Shown in pieces: positions 60,616-64,000 of a DNA stretch of 64,000 nucleotides. Source of the stretch: Plotosus lineatus (Eukaryota > Chordata > Actinopteri > Siluriformes > Plotosidae); contig CM045731.1 of the NCBI GenBank assembly GCA_024760905.1, forward strand, positions 57,144,125 to 57,208,124. Direction: 5' to 3'. The notes beneath the pieces are model-generated. The model searched no databases and was not told the origin of the DNA. It saw nothing but the letters and a program-made list of their open reading frames with translations. Position 1 is the first letter of the stretch. Every line of letters begins with the position of its first letter. The position numbers and the translations under genes are program-made.

Positions 60616-60851
60616 TCTCTCGCTCTGTCTCTCTCTTAGTACAGCAAGGGTCTAATATTGTGTTCATAAAAGGCTGTGCATCCAAGAGTATCTGTGCTAT
60701 GGCTCCGTCCAGCTCTCAGGGAATCGGGATGATGAATGTGCGGTGTTGTGAGGGGAATCTCTGCAACGCTGCTGAGAGCTTCACACAGACCTTCCTCCTC
60801 ATGCTTGTTCATCTGTTTGTTACTCTGCCTACCTCCACCGTCTTCTATTAA
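38388..60851 (+). CDS. Two-domain Ly6/uPAR GPI-anchored protein gene
   Basis: Five exons joined by GT-AG introns in phase 1: 38388-38436, 38883-38987, 40329-40466, 60334-60444, 60640-60851. They total 615 nt, 204 codons plus stop. Signal peptide [17 protein letters not shown] domain 1 has ten cysteines (LMCQQC ... KCCNTDFCN). LU domain 2 has ten (RMCFTC ... RCCEGNLCN). The tail after NAAESF is hydrophobic ([12 protein letters not shown]), as in GPI signals, so the product should sit on the outer cell surface. An in-frame ATG at 38268 gives no signal peptide, so 38388 (G at -3) is chosen. AATAAA lies at 61208-61213. Intron 3 is 19,867 bp of transposons. It could instead be two broken paralogues, but the phases, linker (PPNGRMC, compare RPNGKQC in the left gene) and length favour one gene. 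The ligand is unknown. Confidence 0.75.
38550..38850 (+). repeat. Fish SINE fragment with internal (TG)n
   Basis: GGAGTTTGCATGTTATG, CCAGATACTCCTGTTTG and a (TG)n run at 38648-38737, then AGGCTCCAGCC and GGATAAAGTGGTTCAG with a GAATGGATGG end. It lies in intron 1 of the right LU gene. The repeat at 63780-63960 has the same microsatellite at the same place. Confidence 0.72.
38883..38987 (+). CDS. LU gene (right) exon 2: first half of LU domain 1
   Basis: Acceptor ATTTTTTTAG, donor ACAG/GTATGT. It encodes [12 protein letters not shown] and [12 protein letters not shown] with five cysteines. Confidence 0.85.
39205..39372 (-). repeat. SINE of the TCTGCTAAATG tail type, inverted
   Basis: The complement of TGGATAAGGGCGTCTACCAAATG and of GAGCAAGGCACTTAACC. 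An 11-bp block (CCAGTAAGTCA) is duplicated in tandem at about 39330-39352. Confidence 0.7.
39380..40320 (+). other. Intron 2 sequence, no exon recognised
   Basis: A frame at 39528-39755 has CFSSFCNSS, which faintly resembles the end of an LU domain, but lacks the CC pair and proper splice sites. Nothing else is gene-like. Confidence 0.45.
40329..40466 (+). CDS. LU gene (right) exon 3: second half of LU domain 1
   Basis: Acceptor CATTTCAG, donor CTAG/GTAAAA. It carries MQTC, GMC and the closing [10 protein letters not shown]. Read-through of the donor stops after GKTRH at 40483, which would give a one-domain secreted form if intron 3 were not removed. Confidence 0.87.
40484..41680 (+). other. 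Intron 3 start, no repeat recognised
   Basis: About 1.2 kb of unique-looking AT-rich DNA between exon 3 and the first LINE. Confidence 0.45.
41688..41742. repeat. (TA)n microsatellite
   Basis: About 55 bases of TA immediately before a T-rich stretch and the 5' end of the Rex1-like LINE. Confidence 0.93.
41928..42593 (+). pseudogene. Rex1-like LINE endonuclease N-terminus
   Basis: 221 open codons: a hydrophobic start, [18 protein letters not shown] (the NxR-K-E entry of APE-type endonucleases), [19 protein letters not shown] (catalytic Glu of ETW replaced by Ala) and [13 protein letters not shown] sixfold-residue repeat ([12 protein letters not shown]) is expanded in the middle. The frame is lost before the GDFNH-type box, seen as EDFNHAPL near 42700. 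Confidence 0.8.
42226..42309 (+). repeat. 18-bp tandem repeat in LINE endonuclease
   Basis: About 4.6 copies of CAGAGGGAGTACCGGGAG, some with GGCAGTAC. The unit length keeps the reading frame, giving QREYRE units. Confidence 0.93.
43252..44930 (+). pseudogene. Rex1-like LINE reverse transcriptase, interrupted
   Basis: RT motifs in order: [75 protein letters not shown] and [13 protein letters not shown] (FSDD catalytic box). The frame then enters a (CA)n run at 44409-44490 right after MVVDFRRS. It resumes in another frame with [39 protein letters not shown] and CPLDSVEE. The microsatellite also shifts the reading frame. Confidence 0.85.
44409..44490. repeat. (CA)n microsatellite inside RT frame
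   Basis: About 80 bases of perfect CA, grown where the RT gene would encode a short Thr/His-rich segment. Confidence 0.95.
45361..47508 (+). mobile_element. RTE-clade LINE, 5' truncated, internally deleted
   Basis: It directly follows the Rex1-like tail. The endonuclease lacks its first part: [34 protein letters not shown] and [13 protein letters not shown] at 45364-45912. A linker frame is at 45909-46388. The RT (46531-47358) has [10 protein letters not shown] and [14 protein letters not shown] but has lost the stretch between GPDDIP and WESIVEARL (near 46755). Another deletion joins NAKD to the 3' end near 47350. It ends GCCGAAAGGAAAAGAAG with a GAA run. Confidence 0.87.
47515..47843 (+). 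mobile_element. tRNA-headed SINE, RTE-type tail, head trimmed
   Basis: It begins at TTGTGGTCTAGTGGATAGGG, about ten bases short of the usual head, abutting the RTE tail. The B-box has mutated to GGTTTTTAGTCC. The tail ends in (GAA)n. Confidence 0.83.
47857..48232. mobile_element. pogo-like repeat, 3' half, cut by LTR element
   Basis: Inverted match to 34697-35158: CTAACGAGTGTCTCTTATAAC at the outer end, then CCAACTACTGTAGTGGATG and ACACTTAATTCTAGTACAGTATGG. It stops at 48232, where retroelement gag sequence begins; the other half lies beyond 56244. Confidence 0.68.
48233..48439 (-). pseudogene. Truncated second leader and gag start
   Basis: Matches 55548-55341: primer site, leader and the first gag residues ([20 protein letters not shown]), ending abruptly at 48233 in the codons for DEEV. 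Only about 40 residues are left. Confidence 0.87.
48440..49137 (-). repeat. Middle LTR, copy 2
   Basis: 698 bp, TGTAACAC...GTGTTACA. A polypurine tract lies on its right (GGGGGGAGGG on the minus strand) and a primer site TGGCGAGCCAGCC on its left, so it is both the 3' LTR of one body and the 5' LTR of another. Confidence 0.93.
49188..52559 (-). pseudogene. RT, RNase H and integrase, copy 2, indel-ridden
   Basis: Collinear with copy 1 but cut into short frames: RT palm at 52342-52145 ([11 protein letters not shown]), RNase H segments near 51350-51740, HHCC domain at 50995-50711 ([13 protein letters not shown]), and the integrase tail at 49721-49188. Most differences from copy 1 are one-base gains or losses, often in homopolymers, for example CTTTTTTGG versus CTTTTTGG near 50095. 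Confidence 0.85.
52560..53771 (-). pseudogene. Retropepsin and RT N-terminus, copy 2
   Basis: The protease LLDSGSQ region is near 53590. The 272-codon frame at 53378-52560 holds [16 protein letters not shown] and extends further than in copy 1, through [21 protein letters not shown], an RT finger motif. Confidence 0.8.
53772..55455 (-). pseudogene. PNMA-like gag, copy 2 (longest open version)
   Basis: 408 codons open from [17 protein letters not shown] at 55455 to 54229, covering the RNA-recognition-like N-terminus and most of the capsid ([33 protein letters not shown]). The knuckle ([14 protein letters not shown]) follows in a different frame at 54044-53772. One frameshift near 54235 therefore separates capsid and nucleocapsid. 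Relative to copy 1 this version keeps the middle of gag in frame. Confidence 0.87.
55548..56244 (-). repeat. 5' LTR, copy 2
   Basis: 697 bp, nearly identical to 48440-49137. The primer site follows at about 55547-55528 on the minus strand. Confidence 0.93.
56245..56875. mobile_element. pogo-like repeat, 5' half, with nested SINE
   Basis: Inverted match to 34340-34535: GTTTGGGAGGGTATTGGAA, TTTTTGGCTTACGAGCTTG and the end CACAGTACCACTGTA. A SINE at 56336-56694 is nested in it. Together with 47857-48232 it forms one element split by LTR copy 2; about 160 bp of the middle is missing. Confidence 0.65.
56336..56694 (+). mobile_element. tRNA-headed SINE, RTE-type tail
   Basis: The target duplication ATAGCTTCGAT is at 56325-56335 and 56695-56705. 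The head is GGGGCAGTGGTGGTCTAGTGG, the B-box GGTTCGAGTCC, and the tail ends in GAAGACAGACA. Confidence 0.92.
56908..57250 (+). mobile_element. tRNA-headed SINE with GAATGAATG-type tail
   Basis: The target duplication TGAATATTGCC is at 56897-56907 and 57251-57261. The head and body equal those of the RTE-tailed SINEs up to about CAGCATGTTTCCGCCC (57126). Then a different tail follows: GATGGCCTGGCGAGCTGTCC, AGGGTGTACTCTGCCC, GGCTGGGATGGGCACCAGCC, TTAGATTAAGCGG. Confidence 0.92.
57348..57502. mobile_element. 155-bp MITE with 34-bp perfect TIRs
   Basis: TACTGCCCTCCCAAGCCAGA begins a 34-base terminal repeat (57348-57381) whose exact inverse is at 57469-57502. TA duplications lie at 57346-57347 and 57503-57504. 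There is no coding capacity. Confidence 0.93.
57625..58318. mobile_element. Fragment of giant foldback element (copy C)
   Basis: Matches 33080-33790 in the same orientation: GTACGGCTAGCATTGAGCTT, GCATGCTCGGTTCTAAACGT, then the outer arm (ATCAGCAGGAAGGGGGACAG, CGACAGTCCGCGAATATGC). It is truncated at both ends; the terminal AGGGCC is lost next to a TA repeat. Confidence 0.8.
58338..58696 (-). mobile_element. tRNA-headed SINE, RTE-type tail
   Basis: Minus-strand copy with the head complement at the right (CTAGACCACCACTGCCCC). It has a small tandem duplication (GATCAGTGATCCAGTGATCCA) near 58645-58665. Confidence 0.87.
59009..59975 (+). pseudogene. hAT-family transposase remnant with BED finger
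   Basis: The N-terminal piece (59009-59284) starts [17 protein letters not shown] and has a BED-type finger: [20 protein letters not shown] (C-x2-C, then H). The second piece (59646-59975) has [19 protein letters not shown] and [16 protein letters not shown], which fits the first catalytic Asp region of Charlie-like hAT transposases. A tRNA-derived SINE lies between them and the C-terminal half is missing. Dead copy. Confidence 0.75.
59258..59515 (-). mobile_element. Second tRNA-derived SINE family
   Basis: On the minus strand it starts TTAGCTCAGTTGGTAGAGCA (A-box) and has GGAGTTTGAATCC (B-box), a good tRNA-like head. The rest is non-tRNA and ends in ATT repeats near 59258. It is unlike the other SINE family, whose head reads GGCAGTGGTGG. 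Confidence 0.8.
59980..60330 (+). other. End of intron 3, nothing recognised
   Basis: AT-rich DNA leading to the polypyrimidine tract of exon 4. Confidence 0.5.
60334..60444 (+). CDS. LU gene (right) exon 4: first half of LU domain 2
   Basis: The acceptor has a strong pyrimidine tract (CTTTTTTTTCAAAG), donor TCAA/GTAAAC. It encodes [19 protein letters not shown] with five cysteines. Confidence 0.85.
60480..60610. repeat. Compound microsatellite (ATT)n, (TA)n, (CT)n
   Basis: Three simple repeats in a row fill intron 4 of the right LU gene, which is only 195 bp. Confidence 0.93.
60640..60851 (+). CDS. LU gene (right) exon 5: end of LU domain 2 and GPI signal
   Basis: The acceptor follows a long CT tract (CTCTCTTAG). 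It encodes [32 protein letters not shown] and a hydrophobic C-terminus ending TSTVFY-stop. Confidence 0.87.
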
Positions 60852-61974
60852 CCTCAGATTATTGAACAGATCACTCAAAATAAGAACGAGGGACAGAAAT
60901 TAGATTTAGATGTTGAATGCAGAATTATAATAGATTTCTTGTGTGTGTGTGTTTATGTGTGTGTGTGTATGGGGGGGTATTGTTTTCTTGGAGTTTAGTT
61001 TTAGGACCATCCTGTTGTCTATCATTTATTGGATGAATATTTTAGGGTTTCTATGTTTAATAGATAAACAACAAATATTTATATTGTTCTATATGAGGGT
61101 ATTTGGAGGTATTGGCACAAAAGTACCACAGAAGAATCACATCAAAGAACCTCATTTCAGCATCCTGTTTTCACCATTCGTCTCTTTAAATCAATATTAA
61201 ATGCTTTAATAAAGATACAGTAAGAAATCAAATTCAAATTTCCTTTTTACTGGTAAGTCAGATGCCAAGGTAAGGTCATATTTCAGTAATGCAGGAAAAG
61301 CTTGAACAGGTAGATTTAGTTTCTATAAATAGTGAACAAATCATCTTTAAAAAGCAAACAGAAAAGGTATCACTGCAGTTTCAGGGTTCTCAGAAACATG
61401 AGACACATTTTTTTTTTTTTTTATCAACTTCAATAGAGAGTTTGGTTAAGGAGCAGCTGTTTATAACTACTATGACATCAGACTTGGTTCCTGGATGTTC
61501 CATTTTATGAAATAAATAAAAAATAAAAACAGGCAAAAAAAAAAAAAGGACTTCATGGTGCCACAACTCTGTTTATCACAGATAAAAAAGATTAAGGGGT
61601 GGTCACAATAGAGGTGTGATAGAAAAGCAATGGATGCGAATGGAAATTCATGGCTGTCACTTTTCATTCTCAAATTCGCCCGATATTTGCAACATCACGT
61701 TTTGTCCACCTGATTTCTGAACTCATCGCACAAATTTCGTATAGGGAATTACAGTGAGTATCAGAAAGCAAGACTCTGAAACTCTTCTCTGCACATGTCA
61801 TGAGAAAGTTGTCGTTTTGCTTGTAAATGATTAATTTTTCAATTGAAATGTAAAAGTGACAAGTGGGAGAACATTTTAAAACTTGCTGCTATTGCACTTG
61901 TTCCGTGTATTTTGTCATCAATTGAATTTTATTTGCATTTTGTTCAAGTTAATAAAATCAAATGGCTTGAGAAA
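60852..61974 (+). other. 3' flank of LU gene, no further gene
   Basis: A GTGTGTG-rich stretch at 60940-60970, T-runs near 61410 and A-runs near 61538. No other exon was identified. Confidence 0.5.
61208..61213 (+). terminator. Possible polyadenylation signal
   Basis: AATAAA about 357 bases after the stop codon of the right LU gene. It is the most obvious candidate; others further on cannot be excluded. Confidence 0.4.
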
Positions 61975-62232
61975 CCCCAGTGCAGTTACCTGGGTTATCA
62001 AAGGCCGACCATGTCTCTCACTGTCTGTGGTGGGAGGTTCATGTAAAAGAACCATTGCTGACTTTCGTAAAGAGGAGCTTGCATAGCTGTCAGCATGTTT
62101 TGCCCTGCAATGTCTAGGTAAGAAGTATGTGGTGTACTCTGTCCTCACCCAGAGTTGGCTGAGATGGGTGCCAGCTTCTCCGTGACCAAAATTAGGATTA
62201 AACGGTTCAGAAAATGAATGAATGAATGGTTT
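61975..62232 (+). mobile_element. Headless SINE with GAATGAATG-type tail
   Basis: It begins in the body (CCCCAGTGCAGTTACCTGGG), includes TGTAAAAGAACCATTGCTGAC and ends with the second tail type (GGTGTACTCTGTCCTC, GGATTAAACGGTTCAG, GAATGAATG). The tRNA head is missing. Confidence 0.85.
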
Positions 62233-62239
62233 GAGAACA

Positions 62240-62890
62240 ACAAATGAACAAAATTGTGAATGATTTACAATGAGAGATTTGCTTTTAATCACCAAACATC
62301 TGCAAGTCAGTTGCAAAAATTGTCATGCAACTTTCCCGCGACTTTCTTGCAATATATGCATTTAAGCCATAGAATATCACCTTGTGTGTGGAATCACAAA
62401 AACATCACCTATGCTGAATGTATATCTTCCTGATTTTAAATAATTAGTCCCCTTATGACTTACCAGTAATGTAGTGTTGAGAGATGTTTGATAGGTGAGG
62501 CCATTTTCAACAATAGATTTTTTTCAGTAACAACATTTATATAGAAAATAACCCTCTAACTTCACTCTGTTATAAGAAAAAAAATCCATCTGTGGGTTTC
62601 ATGACAAGAGCTACTGTAAACTGGAAAGCATATTATCACATGATTTAATTTTGGAATGTCTGGATGAAAGGTCAAGGTCAGAGCAAGGTCACAAAGTTTT
62701 TGTGATAGATATTTACACAATTATAATTAATATTGTGCGGGAAAAAAAGTAACAGAGACCCATAGATTCAGTGACTGATAAGTACAAAGCTATTTATCAC
62801 ACATTACGCAATTATTTCTTTTCTGGCATGACCTGAATGGTGAAGATCAAGGTCGTTGGCTTTTAAAAGCTGGTAACTTTGAAAGGAGAG
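62240..62890. other. No feature recognised
   Basis: AT-rich intergenic DNA without repeats I can name. Confidence 0.5.
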
Positions 62891-62899
62891 TTGCCAGAC

Positions 62900-63115
62900 A
62901 GACATGCAGTTAATGTGGAACACTAATAGGAAACCACACAAGGACATACTGTACATGTCTTTGGATTGTAGGAGGAAACCAGAGTGTCCTTGGGAAACGC
63001 ATACAAGCATAGGAATAACATGCAAATCCCACATAGAAATCCACTCACTGAACCCAGAACCTTCTTGCTGTAAAGCGGATGTGCTACCCACTTCCAGAGC
63101 ATTCCACTCTGCTAC
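62900..63115 (-). repeat. Fish SINE fragment (minus strand)
   Basis: CATGTCTTTGGATTGTAGGAGGAAACC and CATGCAAATCCCACATAGAAA (read in complement) are the conserved body of the family at 25635 and 38550. A head-like segment with complement of CAGCAAGAAGGTTCTGGGTTC lies at 63048-63070. Confidence 0.68.
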
Positions 63116-63119
63116 AACA

Positions 63120-63640
63120 TAGGCTGCTAATAGTGACTGTATATTAGTGATCTTGTAATGGCAGTTATCATGGCAGCCCTGGAATGTCTCTGCAACAAGG
63201 TAATTATTTTATGTATTGCATGGCTGGGACAAGAACATGGTCATTAATGCAGGACTGACTTCCTTCTCATATTTCCATCACAACATCAAGAATTATCTAT
63301 GATTAAGCCATTATTAAAAAAAGAACTCTAAATGAGGTATGACGAGCACGTACAATGATATTAGTATCGGTAGTGCTGTCAAGAGAAAAACTTTGCAGTG
63401 CATACTGTGAATTTTTACTCATGCTCTAAGAGAAGGAAGGTTTTTATCTCTATCTCAACTCGTAAAACTGCTTTCTAATCACACTCTGAATTATTTGTGG
63501 TACTTCCTGCTTTCTTTAAAAACTTTGAAAGTTTTGAAAAGTGCTTTCTAAATTGATCTGTTGTTAATTGTAATATATCTTTCTTTATACCCTTCTGCTT
63601 TTTTAAGCTCACAAATCTCAGTCAAAATCATAAATTTTAA
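63120..63640. other. No feature recognised
   Basis: AT-rich DNA; nothing gene-like. Confidence 0.5.
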
Positions 63641-63764
63641 TCTACAAAGATACACCTGTGTTTAAAAAAACCCTGATTGGTCACACTGGCTGAATATAAA
63701 TTGTTCACAGGTCTTTGCTCGTGTTCGTACATGAAAATTACATTACATTGGGAAAACAATAACA

Positions 63765-63791
63765 ACAACAACAACAACAACAACACACACA

Positions 63792-63878
<87 letters not shown>

Positions 63879-63965
63879 GAGTATCTGGACGAAACCCAGG
63901 CAAGTACAAAAATAACATACAAACGCCACATAGAAATGTACCCACCAAGCCCAGAACTTGCCTCA
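63765..63965 (-). repeat. Fish SINE fragment with (CA)n microsatellite
   Basis: (AAC)n at 63761-63783 and (CA)n at 63784-63871, followed by ACAGGAGTATCTGGACGAAACCC and ACGCCACATAGAAATG. It is the same family and the same microsatellite site as 38550-38850, on the other strand. Confidence 0.75.
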
Positions 63966-64000
63966 GAATATGTTGAAGAAATTCATTACAAAAAAAGGGT

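Overview
The window looks like repeat-rich genomic DNA of a teleost fish. Three things point that way: split genes with GT-AG introns, Rex1- and Rex3-type LINEs, and fish-type SINEs, Tc1-like and pogo-like elements. The species cannot be named from the sequence. About two thirds of the window is transposable-element DNA.

Host genes. Both ends carry genes for secreted or surface three-finger proteins with two Ly6/uPAR (LU) domains. At the left end, a minus-strand gene has four visible exons (910-862, 739-638, 552-406, 258-142) and runs off the window. Decayed copies of two of its exons lie at 5822-6143. At the right end, a plus-strand gene has five exons (38388-38436, 38883-38987, 40329-40466, 60334-60444, 60640-60851). 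They join in phase into a 204-codon product with a signal peptide, two complete ten-cysteine LU domains and a GPI-type tail. Its third intron is 19,867 bp and is packed with transposons. The matching intron of the left gene is 147 bp.

Layout. 1-910 left LU gene. 1.2-2.3 kb SINE and pogo-like MITE. 3.1-5.8 kb broken Rex3-like LINE. 5.8-6.1 kb pseudo-exons. 7988-11968 minus-strand Ty3/gypsy chromovirus that has lost the reverse-transcriptase core. 12265-14131 Tc1-like element with a solo LTR inside. 14976-16765 5'-truncated RTE LINE. 16910-24715 complete-length Ty3/gypsy element with a PNMA-like gag. 25967-33806 a giant inverted-repeat element holding RTE pieces and SINEs. 34.3-35.2 kb pogo-like repeat. 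38.4-60.9 kb right LU gene. Its large intron holds a Rex1-like LINE (41773-45360), an RTE LINE (45361-47508), and a second copy of the PNMA-like-gag element (48233-56244). That copy has a shared middle LTR, so it is a tandem LTR-body-LTR-partial body array. Several SINEs, a 155-bp MITE and a hAT remnant follow.

How the parts relate. The commonest SINE has a tRNA-like head. Near its 3' end it carries one block like the RTE 5' region and then a tail like the RTE 3' end, so the RTE LINEs here are the likely source of its mobilising machinery. Some copies replace that tail with a different LINE-type tail ending in GAATGAATG. No transposon open reading frame in the window is fully intact as assembled. 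The two PNMA-like-gag copies have nearly identical LTR pairs and look young.
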